Positions 44,214 through 53,133 of a DNA stretch of 64,000 bases are shown in pieces (the first letter of the stretch is position 1; every line of letters starts with the position of its first letter). The stretch comes from Isoptericola sediminis. Its GTDB lineage: Bacteria > Actinomycetota > Actinomycetes > Actinomycetales > Cellulomonadaceae. Made by a program: the position numbers and the translations under genes. The notes under the pieces were generated by a model. It was given only the letters and a program-made list of their open reading frames with translations, was not told the DNA's origin and ran no database searches. The stretch spans positions 124,001 through 188,000 of the forward strand of contig NZ_JABFAJ010000024.1 in NCBI RefSeq assembly GCF_013085345.1. Direction: 5' to 3'.

Positions 44214-44269
44214 CGCGGCAGGGCCGCGCCCGCGCCGTGGCGCCCGGGAGGTTCCGGTCGCCCCCCCCG

Positions 44270-46054
44270 TCAGGGGGTGGGCGAGGCGCTGCGGCTCGGT
44301 GCGGCGATCGGGTCCGCGTCCTCGCTGGGTGCCGGCGCGGGATCGGGCGTGCTGGTCTGGGTGGCGGTCGGTTCCGGCGCGGGCGTGCTGGTCTGGGTGG
44401 CGGTCGGTTCCGGCGCGGGCGTGCTGGTCCGGGTGGCGGTCGGTTCCGGCTCCGGTGCGGTGGTCGTCGGGTCGTCCGTCGGCGAGGGGTCGTCGGTCGG
44501 CGAGGGTGAGTCCGTCGGCTCCTGCGTCGGCTCCTCGGTGCGGGTCGGTGCCGACGTGGGCTCCGACGTCGGCGCCTCCGGCTCGGAGGTCGGGCCGCTC
44601 GTCGTCGGTGACGGCGACGGTTCCGGCGTGGGCGACGGCGACGGGCTCTGCAGGACCGGCACGACCGGTGCCGCGTCCTCCCCGTCCAGCAGGGGCCAGG
44701 TCATCATCGCCCCCACGGCGGCCGCGAGGACGAGGGCTGCCGCCCCGACGAGGACCCACCGCCGACGTCGTCCCGCAGGGGCCGTCCCGGCACCCGTGCC
44801 GGGGCCGTCGGCGCCGGTCCCTCCGGCACCCGGGTCCGCCGCGGCAGCATCCGCGCCGAACGCCGAGCCGGCACCGGCGCCTGCGCCGAGGGCCGCGGCG
44901 GCAGCCGTCCCGGTCGTGGCGGCCGCGGTGTCGCCGCCGTCCTCGGCCGCCACCACGACGTCGTCCTCGGTCGCGGCGGCGTCTCCGTCCTCGACCGCGG
45001 CGATCTGCCGTGTCCGCTGCAGCTCCGCACCCAGGTCGTTCACCGCGGCCGCGGCCGCGGCGGCGCCGACCGCTCCGAGCGCGGCGGTCCGGTGCGGGTC
45101 GTTCTCGTCGACGCGGTCCAGGTCCATCGTCTGGTCGGGGGACGACCCGCCCCCGGGCGCCGCGACGGCGGCGGACCCGCCGAGCAGCGACGCCACCGCC
45201 GCACGCATGGCGGCGGCCGAGGCGAAACGTCGTGCCGGGTCCTTCGCCATCGCCTGCGCCACGAACCGGTCCACGGCGGCCGGCACGGTCGCTCGTCGGG
45301 CCGACGGCGCCGGGACCGGGGCCCCGACGTGGGCGCGCAGCACGTCGTCCGGTGTCGCCCGCTCGTACGGCGGGTGCCCGGTCAGGACGTAGTACGCCAG
45401 GGCGCCCACCGCGTACACGTCGCTGCGCTCGTCCAGCGGCCTGCCACGAGCCTGCTCGGGGGACATGCCCAGGGCCGAACCCGTCACGACACCCGCGTCG
45501 CCCTCCGCGTCGCCGGGAGTGGCGAGCCCGAGGTCGATCAGCCCCACCGTGGGGACGCTCTCCTCGTGCCGCGAGACGACGACGTTGCGCGGGCTCACGT
45601 CCCGGTGCACGAGTCCGGCGGCGTGCACGGCCGCGAGCGCACCGAGCACCCCGTCCACGACGACCAGGGCCTCCCGCCACGGCAGGCCGGTGCCGGCCAC
45701 CGTCTCGGACAGAGGGGCGCCGGGGAAGCGCCGGGTCAGGACCCACGGCACGGTCGCCCCGGCGACCTCGTCCTCGCCGGAGTCGAGGACCGTCGCCACG
45801 TGCGGGTCGTCGATCTGCTGTGACGCGGCGATCTCGCGGTCCATCGCGGCGCGCGCGGCCTCGTCGTCGACGAGGTGCGGGTGCAGGGTCTTGACGAGGA
45901 GCGCGGGTTCGGCGTCGTCGGGTCCCGCGTCCACCCGGGTGGCCTCGTAGGCGGTGTAGGTCCCACCCGTGCCGAGGACGTCCCCGAGCACGTACCGGCC
46001 GCCGAGGATCACTCCGCCGCCGGAGCGGCCGTCGTCCGGTGCCACCTCACGCAC
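44270..46054 (-). CDS. Transmembrane Ser/Thr protein kinase (PknB-like)
   Basis: 594-aa receptor-type kinase. The N-terminal kinase domain (residues about 20-285) has the P-loop VLGTGGTYTAYEA, catalytic VHRDVSPRNVVV, IDLGLATPG in place of DFG, and MSPEQARG. An Ala/Gly-rich acidic linker follows, then one membrane helix (WVLVGAAALVLAAAVGAMM, about residue 445) and an outer Pro/Thr/Ser-rich stalk with three 12-residue repeats (PEPTATQTST-like). No PASTA domains are visible, so the ligand is unknown. The GTG start at 46054 lies inside a short upstream frame that ends at 46047; see that entry. The N-terminus is therefore uncertain. Confidence 0.9.
   Translation of the reverse strand: MREVAPDDGRSGGGVILGGRYVLGDVLGTGGTYTAYEATRVDAGPDDAEPALLVKTLHPHLVDDEAARAAMDREIAASQQIDDPHVATVLDSGEDEVAGATVPWVLTRRFPGAPLSETVAGTGLPWREALVVVDGVLGALAAVHAAGLVHRDVSPRNVVVSRHEESVPTVGLIDLGLATPGDAEGDAGVVTGSALGMSPEQARGRPLDERSDVYAVGALAYYVLTGHPPYERATPDDVLRAHVGAPVPAPSARRATVPAAVDRFVAQAMAKDPARRFASAAAMRAAVASLLGGSAAVAAPGGGSSPDQTMDLDRVDENDPHRTAALGAVGAAAAAAAVNDLGAELQRTRQIAAVEDGDAAATEDDVVVAAEDGGDTAAATTGTAAAAALGAGAGAGSAFGADAAAADPGAGGTGADGPGTGAGTAPAGRRRRWVLVGAAALVLAAAVGAMMTWPLLDGEDAAPVVPVLQSPSPSPTPEPSPSPTTSGPTSEPEAPTSEPTSAPTRTEEPTQEPTDSPSPTDDPSPTDDPTTTAPEPEPTATRTSTPAPEPTATQTSTPAPEPTATQTSTPDPAPAPSEDADPIAAPSRSASPTP
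44345..44452. repeat. Three 36-bp tandem repeats in the kinase stalk
   Basis: Units 44345-44380 and 44381-44416 are identical; 44417-44452 differs at a few bases. Each encodes twelve residues of the Pro/Glu/Thr-rich extracellular stalk in frame, so copy-number change would lengthen or shorten the stalk without a frameshift. Confidence 0.9.
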
Positions 46055-46130
46055 CGCCGTCGGGGCGGGACGCCTGGTCGGGTGCGGCGATCGGCGGCAC
46101 GGCGTCGACGGGCTCGGTGTTCTGACTCAT
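46047..46130 (-). CDS. Short upstream frame (27 codons) overlapping the kinase start
   Basis: ATG at 46130 opens MSQNTEPVDAVPPIAAPDQA and ends GGA at a TGA (46049-46047) that lies eight bases inside the kinase frame. TATCCT at 46146-46141 would place the transcript start just before this ATG. It could be a coupled leader peptide, or the true N-terminus of the kinase separated by a one-base frameshift in the sequence; its composition (Pro/Ala-rich, disordered) suits a kinase N-terminal tail. Confidence 0.4.
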   Translation of the reverse strand: MSQNTEPVDAVPPIAAPDQASRPDGGA

Positions 46131-46258
46131 AAGCCTTCACAGGATACGCGGGGAACGCCGCGCGGTCGCGGCCACACGGGCCGTCCGGCGCGTGACGCGC
46201 GTCGCCCCCTGCGGGACCGCGCCCGCGCGGTGTCGGAGGGACGCGCGAGGATGCTCCC

Positions 46259-48028
46259 GTGCACATCGTCCTGGCCCGGCAGGCCTCCGGGGTCGTCCAG
46301 GCCGTCCGACGTCCGGAGGGAGCAGGGAGCGACCCCGACGACGCCTCGCCGTGGCGGCTGGCGCCGGGCGAGCTCTCCGCCGCCGTGCACGCCCGGGAGT
46401 CCGTGGAACCGTCGCGCTGGACCTGGGTCGACACCAACCGCTGGTACCCCGCCCTGCTCGCCGACGGGGTCCGGGTCGAGCGGGCCCACGACCTGCGCCT
46501 CGCCCACCGGGTGCTGCGCGGCTCGCGGTTCGCGCACGGCTCCGACCTGGCCGGTGCCCCGTCGGGTCCCTGGGACGCCCTGGAACCCACCGTCGCCGGG
46601 GGAGCGGTCGACCGGGTCCGCCCGGAGCAGCAGGCCGAGTCGCTGTTCGACCTCGGCGACGTGGGTGGACCGGCGCGCGACGTCGGCCCGGGGCGTGCCG
46701 ACGCCGACGACCTGGATCCCGTGGCCGAGCTGGCCGCCCAGCAGACCGCGGTCGCCGGTGCGTCGGAGCCCGGCCGGCTGCGGCTGCTGCTGGCCGCGGA
46801 GTCCGCCGCGGCGCTCGCGGCCGCCGAGATGCACCACGCGGGCCTGCCGTGGCGCGCGGACGTGCACGACGCGATCCTCACCGAGGCCCTCGGGCCCCGC
46901 CCGGCGCCCGGCCTGCGCCCGGACCGGCTGGAGGCGCTCGTCACCGAGATCCGCGCCGCCCTCGACGCCCCCGCGTCCCTGAACCCCGACTCCCACCCGG
47001 ACCTGCTGCGTGCCATGGAGTACGCCGGCGTGGGGGCGCGCAGCCTGCGCAAGGGGGAGCTCCAGCGCCTCGAGCACCCGGTGATCGCCCCGCTGCTGGA
47101 GTACAAGAGCCTCTACCGGCTCTACACCGCGAACGGCTGGCACTGGCTCGACCAGTGGGTCCGCGGCGACCGGTTCCGCACCGACTACGTCGTCGGCGGC
47201 GTCGTCACCGGCCGCTGGTCCTCCACCGGCGGGGGAGCCCTGCAGCTGCCGAAAGGTGTGCGCGGCGCGGTGCGGGCCGACCCCGGCTGGGTGCTGGTGG
47301 TGGCCGACGCCGCCCAGCTCGAGCCGCGGGTGCTCGCCGGGATGGCGCGGGACGAGGCCATGGCGCGCGCCGGCCGCGACGGCGACCTGTACGCCGGCAT
47401 CGTGGCCGGCGGTGCCGTCGCCTCGCGCGAGCACGCCAAGGTCGGCATGCTCGGCGCGCTCTACGGCGGGACCACGGGTGTCAGCGGTCAGGTGCTCCCG
47501 CGGCTGCGCAGCGCCTTCCCGCGGTCGATGGGACTGGTCGAGGAGGCCGCCGCGACCGGCGAGCGCGGGGGCGTGGTGACCACCTGGCTCGGGCGGTCCT
47601 CCCCGCCGCCGGGGCAGGCCTGGGACGACGCGCAGTCCGGTGCGCTCGGGGACGACGCCGCCCCGGACGCCGCGACGCTCGCCCGGTCCTCGGCGCGCGC
47701 GTGGGGGCGGTTCACGCGGAACTTCGTCGTGCAGGGCACCGCGGCCGAGTGGGCGGACTGCTGGCTGGCCTCGATCCGCCGCCGGCTCTGGGCGCTCGGC
47801 ACCGCAGCGACCGACGGTCGCGCGCCGGCGCCGTTCACCGATCGCCCGCACCTGGTGTTCTTCGTCCACGACGAGGTCGTCGTGCACGCGCCGGCCGAGC
47901 TCGCCGACGCCGTCGCCCACGAGGTGCGCGAGGCGGCCGCGGAGGCCGGACGGCTGCTCTTCGGCGAGTTCCCCGTCGCGTTCCCCCTGACGGTCGCCGC
48001 CGTGCCGGCCTACGACGAGGCGAAGTAG
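46259..48028 (+). CDS. PolA-family 3'-5' exonuclease/DNA polymerase
   Basis: 589-aa family A polymerase of the actinobacterial type that lacks a 5' nuclease and is distinct from the main PolA. Palm motif A reads VVADAAQLEPRVLAGMARDE instead of the usual DYSQIELR, motif B has EHAKVGMLGALYGGTTG, and motif C is VFFVHDEVVVHAP. The N-terminal 200 residues take the place of the exonuclease domain but are divergent. The start is GTG at 46259, just after the promoter side of the kinase gene. Its cellular role is unknown; repair synthesis is a reasonable guess. Confidence 0.85.
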   Translation: MHIVLARQASGVVQAVRRPEGAGSDPDDASPWRLAPGELSAAVHARESVEPSRWTWVDTNRWYPALLADGVRVERAHDLRLAHRVLRGSRFAHGSDLAGAPSGPWDALEPTVAGGAVDRVRPEQQAESLFDLGDVGGPARDVGPGRADADDLDPVAELAAQQTAVAGASEPGRLRLLLAAESAAALAAAEMHHAGLPWRADVHDAILTEALGPRPAPGLRPDRLEALVTEIRAALDAPASLNPDSHPDLLRAMEYAGVGARSLRKGELQRLEHPVIAPLLEYKSLYRLYTANGWHWLDQWVRGDRFRTDYVVGGVVTGRWSSTGGGALQLPKGVRGAVRADPGWVLVVADAAQLEPRVLAGMARDEAMARAGRDGDLYAGIVAGGAVASREHAKVGMLGALYGGTTGVSGQVLPRLRSAFPRSMGLVEEAAATGERGGVVTTWLGRSSPPPGQAWDDAQSGALGDDAAPDAATLARSSARAWGRFTRNFVVQGTAAEWADCWLASIRRRLWALGTAATDGRAPAPFTDRPHLVFFVHDEVVVHAPAELADAVAHEVREAAAEAGRLLFGEFPVAFPLTVAAVPAYDEAK

Positions 48029-48107
48029 CGCCCCGACTCCGGCAGGCGCCCGACGGCGTGCGGGCCTAACCTGGCCGGGTTCTGACGACAGCGGCGGAAG
48101 GGGCACC

Positions 48108-49526
48108 ATGTCAGGCACGGCACAGACCCAGGAGCAGGGGTTCCACGCGGGGCGTGTGATCCAGCTCGCGGTGACCGCGGCGCTGGGCGGCTTCCTGTTC
48201 GGCTTCGACACGGCGGTGATCAACGGCGCCGTCACGCCCATGCAGGAGGCCTTCGGCATGGGCGCCGGGGTCACGGGCTTCGTCGTGTCCTCGGCGCTGC
48301 TCGGCTGCATGGTCGGCGCGTACTTCGCCGGACGGCTCTCCGACAAGATCGGCCGCGTCCGCGTCATGGTCATCGCCTCGGCGCTGTTCACGATCTCCGC
48401 CATCGGTTCGACGTTCGCCGTCGGCCCGGTGGACATGATCCTCTGGCGCGTCATCGGCGGCCTCGGCGTCGGGGCGGCGTCGGTCATCGCGCCGGCCTAC
48501 ATCGCGGAGATCTCTCCGGCGCACATCCGCGGGCGCCTCGGCTCCCTGCAGCAGATGGCCATCGTCACCGGCATCTTCATCGCCCTGCTGTCCGACTACG
48601 CCATCGCCGCGGCGGCCGGCGGGGCCGGCAACGAGTTCTGGTTCGGCCTCGACGCCTGGCGCTGGATGTTCTTCACCGAGGTCATCCCCGCCGTCATCTA
48701 CGGCGCGCTCGCGCTGTCGATCCCGGAGTCCCCCCGGTTCCTGGTGCACCAGGGCCGCGAGGACGAGGCCCGCAAGGTGCTGTCCAGCGTGCTCACCGAG
48801 GGCGTCGACGACCGCATCAGCGAGATCCGCCGCACGATCATCCGCGACCGCGCCACCTCGCTGCGGGACCTGCTCAAGCCCACCGGCGGTCTGCTGCCGA
48901 TCGTCTGGATCGGCATCGCGCTGAGCGTCTTCCAGCAGTTCGTCGGGATCAACGTCATCTTCTACTACTCCTCGACGCTGTGGCAGGCGGTCGGGTTCAC
49001 CGAGGACGACGCCCTGCAGCAGACCGTCATCACGTCGGTGACCAACATCGTCGTCACGGTCGTGGCGATCCTGCTCATCGACCGGATCGGCCGACGTCGC
49101 CTGCTCACCATCGGGTCGGCCGGCATGTTCGTGGCCCTCGGGACGATGACGATCGTGTTCAGCCAGGCGCCGCTCGTGCCCAACGACGCCGGCGAGCTCG
49201 AGCCGGTCCTCAGCGACAGCGCCGGCATCGTCGCCCTCGTGGCCGCCAACCTGTTCGTCGTCTTCTTCGGGATGTCCTGGGGTCCGGCGGTGTGGGTGCT
49301 GCTGGGGGAGATGTTCAACAACAAGATCCGTGGCACGGCCCTCGGCATCGCGGCGGCGGCCCAGTGGCTGGCCAACTTCGCGATCTCCAGCTCCTTCCCG
49401 TCCATGGCGGAGGTCGGGCTGTGGTTCGCCTACGGCTTCTACACGATCGCGGCGCTGGCGTCGCTGTTCTTCGTGCTGCGGTTCGTCCCCGAGACCCGCA
49501 ACAAGGAGCTCGAGGACATGGAGTGA
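48108..49526 (+). CDS. MFS sugar:proton symporter (XylE/GalP type)
   Basis: 472-aa transporter with twelve membrane helices of the sugar-porter family. Signatures: GGFLFGFDTAVINGA (helix 1), GRLSDKIGRVRV (loop 2-3), PESPRFLVHQGRE (after helix 6), FQQFVGINVIFYYS (helix 7) and PETRNKELEDME (C-terminus). GGAAGGGG lies before the ATG. The sugar is not determined by sequence. It stands alone between the polymerase and Nif3 genes. Confidence 0.94.
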   Translation: MSGTAQTQEQGFHAGRVIQLAVTAALGGFLFGFDTAVINGAVTPMQEAFGMGAGVTGFVVSSALLGCMVGAYFAGRLSDKIGRVRVMVIASALFTISAIGSTFAVGPVDMILWRVIGGLGVGAASVIAPAYIAEISPAHIRGRLGSLQQMAIVTGIFIALLSDYAIAAAAGGAGNEFWFGLDAWRWMFFTEVIPAVIYGALALSIPESPRFLVHQGREDEARKVLSSVLTEGVDDRISEIRRTIIRDRATSLRDLLKPTGGLLPIVWIGIALSVFQQFVGINVIFYYSSTLWQAVGFTEDDALQQTVITSVTNIVVTVVAILLIDRIGRRRLLTIGSAGMFVALGTMTIVFSQAPLVPNDAGELEPVLSDSAGIVALVAANLFVVFFGMSWGPAVWVLLGEMFNNKIRGTALGIAAAAQWLANFAISSSFPSMAEVGLWFAYGFYTIAALASLFFVLRFVPETRNKELEDME

Positions 49527-49550
49527 CCGGCACGTCCTAGGCTCGGGGCC

Positions 49551-50423
49551 ATGAACGCCGAACACCCCACGCTGGCCGACGTCGTCTCCGTCCTGGAGGA
49601 CCTCTACCCGCCGTCGACGGCGGAGGGCTGGGACGCCGTCGGTCTGGTCGCCGGCGACCCGTCGCGGCCGGTGCGCCGGGTGCTGTTCGCCGTCGACCCG
49701 GTGGCCGACGTCGTCGCCGAGGCCGTGGAGTGGGAGGCGGACCTCGTGGTGACCCACCACCCGCTGTTCCTGCGCGGCGTGCACTCGGTGGCGGCGACCA
49801 CGTTCAAGGGCGCCGTGGTCCACCGGCTGCTGGCGGCGGGCTGCGGGTTGTACGTGGCGCACACGAACGCCGACGCGGCGCCGCGGGGGGTCGCGGACGC
49901 CCTGGCCGACCTCGTGGGGCTGAGCGACCGCCGTCCGCTCGTCGCGCACGTCGACGACACCGAGCGCGGGCTGGGACGCGTGGGCACCCTCGACCACCCC
50001 ACGACCCTGGGAGAGTTCGCCGAACGCGTCGCCCAGGTGCTGCCCACCACCGTCCAGGGTGTCCGCGTGGCCGGCGACCTCGAGGCCCCGGTCACGACGG
50101 CCGCGGTCGTCGGCGGGTCGGGCGACTCCCTGTTCGACGCCGTGCGGGCGACGGCCGCCGACGTGTACGTCACCGCCGACCTGCGTCACCACCCGGCCTC
50201 CGAGCTGCGCGAGCGGGCCGTCTTCGAGGCGACCGACCCGGAGCGGCGCGAGGCGGGCACCCCGTTCCTCGTGGACGTGGCGCACTTCGCTTCCGAGTGG
50301 CCCTGGCTGGCCTACGCGGCCACGGATCTCTCCGCCGGTCTCGGAGACGGTACGGTGACCACGAAGGTCAGCACCCTGGTGACCGACCCGTGGACGCACC
50401 GCGTGGGCGGCGTCGGGCGCTGA
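49551..50423 (+). CDS. Nif3-like dinuclear-metal-centre protein
   Basis: 290-aa Nif3/YqfO-type protein (GTP cyclohydrolase I type 2 homologue in older annotations), a hexamer with a di-metal site. Ligand motifs: VVTHHPLFLRGVHSV (about residue 66) and, near the end, LVDVAHFASEWP (about 245); VAHTNADAAPRGV also fits. Function not established. TAGGCT (49538-49543) stands seven bases before the ATG, a leaderless start. First of the operon with the zinc-ribbon and phosphatase genes, an order also found in mycobacteria. Confidence 0.92.
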   Translation: MNAEHPTLADVVSVLEDLYPPSTAEGWDAVGLVAGDPSRPVRRVLFAVDPVADVVAEAVEWEADLVVTHHPLFLRGVHSVAATTFKGAVVHRLLAAGCGLYVAHTNADAAPRGVADALADLVGLSDRRPLVAHVDDTERGLGRVGTLDHPTTLGEFAERVAQVLPTTVQGVRVAGDLEAPVTTAAVVGGSGDSLFDAVRATAADVYVTADLRHHPASELRERAVFEATDPERREAGTPFLVDVAHFASEWPWLAYAATDLSAGLGDGTVTTKVSTLVTDPWTHRVGGVGR

Positions 50424-50458
50424 CCGGCATCAGGAGAGCAGACCGAGAGGACCCGTCC

Positions 50459-51199
50459 ATGGCTACCGCACCCGTCGAGGACCAGCGTCGTCTGCTCCAG
50501 GTCCAGGCCCTGGACACCCGCCTCCAGCAGCTCGCCCACCAGCGCAGCAAGCACCCGTCGCTGACGACGCTGGCCGAGCTGGACAAGCGGCTCGCGGACC
50601 TGCACTCCTCGCTCGTGGACTCCCGGACCGCCGTCGCGGACCTCGAGCGCGAGGTCGCCAAGGCCGAGGCCGACGTCGAGCAGGTGCGCACCCGCGCGAA
50701 CAAGGACCAGCAGCGGCTCGACAGCGGCGCCCTCGGTGCCAAGGACGCCCAGGCCGTGGTGAGCGAGCTCGAGTCGCTCGCCCGTCGGCAGAACGTCCTG
50801 GAGGAGACCGAGCTCGAGATCATGGAGCGGCTGGAGGCCCACCAGGAGTCGCTCGGGCAGGTCGAGGCCGCGCACGGCGAGCTCGTCGCCGCCCAGGAGA
50901 AGGCCGCCGCCGAACGGGACGCCGCCTACGCCGAGATCGACGCCGCCGCCCGCGAGGTCCAGGCGGAGCGTGCCCAGCTGGCCGAGGGGCTCGACGCCGG
51001 TCTCGTGACCCTCTACGACCGCCTGCGCGCCCAGCTCGGCGGTCTCGGCGCCGCTGCCCTGCGTGGCAACCGCTGCGAGGGCTGCCGCCTCGAGCTCAAC
51101 CCGGGTGACCTCGCCGCCGCGCGCGGAGCCGCCCCGGAGCAGATCGTCCGGTGCGAGGAGTGCGGCCGGATCCTCGTGCGCGACCTCGACGGTTCCTGA
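50459..51199 (+). CDS. Coiled-coil protein with C-terminal zinc ribbon
   Basis: 246-aa protein conserved after nif3-like genes in actinobacteria. Residues about 5-190 form a long antiparallel coiled coil (for instance LEREVAKAEADVEQVRTRAN and ERLEAHQESLGQVEAAHGEL); the C-terminus is a C4 zinc ribbon, CEGCRLEL and CEECGRIL (about residues 205-238). Nucleic-acid or ribosome binding has been proposed for relatives; role unknown. Its stop overlaps the next start (TGATG). Confidence 0.9.
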   Translation: MATAPVEDQRRLLQVQALDTRLQQLAHQRSKHPSLTTLAELDKRLADLHSSLVDSRTAVADLEREVAKAEADVEQVRTRANKDQQRLDSGALGAKDAQAVVSELESLARRQNVLEETELEIMERLEAHQESLGQVEAAHGELVAAQEKAAAERDAAYAEIDAAAREVQAERAQLAEGLDAGLVTLYDRLRAQLGGLGAAALRGNRCEGCRLELNPGDLAAARGAAPEQIVRCEECGRILVRDLDGS

Positions 51200-51885
51200 T
51201 GCACCGCCGACCCGCCCCCGGAGCCCTGGCGCGCTACGACGGCGCGGTCCCGGCCACGCTCGTGCTGGTGCGGCACGGCGTGACGCACCTGACCGAGGCC
51301 GGGGCGCTGTCCGGCGGCGACGTGCCCGGGCCGTCGCTGACCACGGCAGGTCGCCGCCAGGCGGCCCAGGCCGCGGACGCCGTCTTCCGGCTCGGCACCG
51401 AGCGCTGGGCCGACCTCGCCCGGCCCGACCTGCTGGTCGCCTCCCCGATGGTGCGCACCCAGGAGACCGCCGCCGCGATCGGCCGGCGGCTCGGGGTGCA
51501 CGTCACGACGGACGAGCGCTTCGCCGAGGTGCGCTTCGGCGTCTGGGAGTCCCTGACGCCTCAGGAGGTCGAGGAGACCTGGCCGGGCGACCTGGCCAAG
51601 TGGGTCACCAGCGGATCCTTCGCCCCGCCCGAGGGAGAGTCCTACGCGGACCTGGGCGAACGGGTCGGCCCCGCGGTCGACGAGCTGGCGGCGGGCACGG
51701 TGGGCCGCACCGCGGTCGTGGTCGCCCACGCCGCCGTGATCCGGTCCGTGATCGGCCGGGCGCTCGATGCGCCCCCGGCCGGGTGGGGGCGCCTCCGCGT
51801 GCCGCCGTGCTCGCTGTCCATCGTGCGGCTGTGGCCGGACGGGGACCGCGAGGTCACCGCCGTCGGGCACCCCGCCGCGGACTGA
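51199..51885 (+). CDS. Histidine phosphatase (phosphoglycerate-mutase-like)
   Basis: 228-aa enzyme of the histidine phosphatase superfamily. The catalytic RHG motif is LVLVRHGVTHLTEAGALSGG (His about residue 25); ASPMVRTQETAAAIG and the second His in VVVAHAAVIRSVIG complete the site. In mycobacteria the equivalent gene is fused to an RNase HI domain; here the RNase H part is absent. The ATG overlaps the zinc-ribbon stop. Substrate unknown; CobC-type activity is possible. Confidence 0.9.
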   Translation: MHRRPAPGALARYDGAVPATLVLVRHGVTHLTEAGALSGGDVPGPSLTTAGRRQAAQAADAVFRLGTERWADLARPDLLVASPMVRTQETAAAIGRRLGVHVTTDERFAEVRFGVWESLTPQEVEETWPGDLAKWVTSGSFAPPEGESYADLGERVGPAVDELAAGTVGRTAVVVAHAAVIRSVIGRALDAPPAGWGRLRVPPCSLSIVRLWPDGDREVTAVGHPAAD

Positions 51886-51892
51886 CGACCGG

Positions 51893-52219
51893 TCACTTCG
51901 GCGGCAGGGCGGCGGCGTGGTCGGCGCCGCGGGCCACCCAGGCGTCCAGCGTGGCGGGGTCGGTGAGCTCGTCCCGTCCCACCGAGACGAACCCCCGCAT
52001 CTGGCGGTGACCCCTGCTCATCGGGGCGGCGCCTGCGGCCAGGGCGTCCTCGTACCCGTCCGGGCCGACCCGCACCATCAGCGCGTCGCGCAGGACCCCG
52101 GCGGCCATGTTCCCGGAGAGCATGAACGCGATGCCGCCGAACATCTTCCGTTCGGTGAGACCCTCCCACCGGGTGAGGGACTCCCGCACGCGGTCGGCCA
52201 GCTCCTCGTCGTAGGCCAT
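51893..52219 (-). CDS. TfoX N-terminal-domain protein
   Basis: 108-aa protein equal to the N-terminal domain of TfoX (Sxy). The family motif is ERKMFGGIAFMLSGNMAAGV (about residues 23-42), followed by LMVRVGPDGYEDALA and MRGFVSVGRDEL. In proteobacteria TfoX activates competence; short actinobacterial forms have no known role. It converges on the histidine phosphatase, eight bases apart. Confidence 0.88.
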   Translation of the reverse strand: MAYDEELADRVRESLTRWEGLTERKMFGGIAFMLSGNMAAGVLRDALMVRVGPDGYEDALAAGAAPMSRGHRQMRGFVSVGRDELTDPATLDAWVARGADHAAALPPK

Positions 52220-52264
52220 GGCGCCAGTGTGCGCCGGCGGCACGCGCCCCGCCCGGGAGACCGG

Positions 52265-53098
52265 TCAGGCGATGACGAGCTCCAGGGTGTGCGGGCGACG
52301 CGCGCCGGTGGCCTCGTGCAGCTCGGCCGCGACCATCCGGTAGCTGAGCCCGGTGCCGACCTGCGTGCCGATCACCTCGCCGTCGAGCTCGCGGGCCGCG
52401 GCGAGCAGCCCGGTCGCCGAGGTCGGGGGAGCGGCTCGGCGACGCAGCAGGTGGCCCGTGAGCACGCCACGGGTGTGCTTGGCGTTGTGCGAGACGACGG
52501 TGCGCTCGCCGTCCGCCTCCCGCACCACCCGGACCGTCACCCACTCGGCGGCGTGGTCGCCGGTGGTGGCCGGCTTCCAGGCGGAGACGTAGGCGGACGA
52601 GCGGCAGTCGACGACGACGTCGCCGGCGGCCCGCTCGGCCAGCGCGGCGGTCAGGTGCGGCCGCCAGGCGGTGGCCAACCCGCCGACGCCCGGCAGCGTG
52701 ACGCCCATGGACAGCCGGTAGGCGGGGATCCGGTCGGACGGCGCGACGACGCCCCACAGGCCCGAGAAGATCCGCACGTCGTCCGCCGCACGGGCCGCCG
52801 CCTCACCGGCGAGGTCGCCGAGGCCGGCGGCCGCGTACAGGACCCCGGTGTAGACGTCGGTCGCCGGTGCCGTCGGGGCGGTGCGCAACCGGGTGTTGCG
52901 GGCGACCTCCTCCGCCAGGCCCGCCCCCACCTTGAGGACCGCGGTGGCGTCGTCGCGGGCGCTGGCGGTGGCCAGCGCGTCCAGGACGGCCTCGCGCTGC
53001 GCGGTGAGCTCCGGCGCGGTGAGCGCCGCGAGGTCGACAGGTGCGCCGTCGTCGGGCGCGGGGGTCTTGCCCTCGGAGGGCGGCAGGCAGATCAGCAC
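52265..53098 (-). CDS. yaaA: YaaA-family peroxide stress protein
   Basis: 277-aa YaaA (DUF328/UPF0246) protein; in E. coli it lowers free iron during peroxide stress. Family motifs: N-terminal LICLPPSEGKTPAP, DVYTGVLYAA, FSGLWGVVAPSDRIPAYRLS, and the late SHNAKHTRGVLTGHLLR. The start is a GTG at 53098 with TAAGGT (53110-53105) six bases upstream, so the message is probably leaderless. Divergent from the deaminase gene. Confidence 0.9.
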   Translation of the reverse strand: MLICLPPSEGKTPAPDDGAPVDLAALTAPELTAQREAVLDALATASARDDATAVLKVGAGLAEEVARNTRLRTAPTAPATDVYTGVLYAAAGLGDLAGEAAARAADDVRIFSGLWGVVAPSDRIPAYRLSMGVTLPGVGGLATAWRPHLTAALAERAAGDVVVDCRSSAYVSAWKPATTGDHAAEWVTVRVVREADGERTVVSHNAKHTRGVLTGHLLRRRAAPPTSATGLLAAARELDGEVIGTQVGTGLSYRMVAAELHEATGARRPHTLELVIA

Positions 53099-53133
53099 CC
53101 GGACACCTTAGGCAACCGTGGGACGATCTCGGC

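Noticed and set aside
44345-44452. Tandem 36-bp repeats considered as a CRISPR array
   Set aside because: The units abut with no spacers, are in frame inside the kinase stalk, and no cas genes are present.
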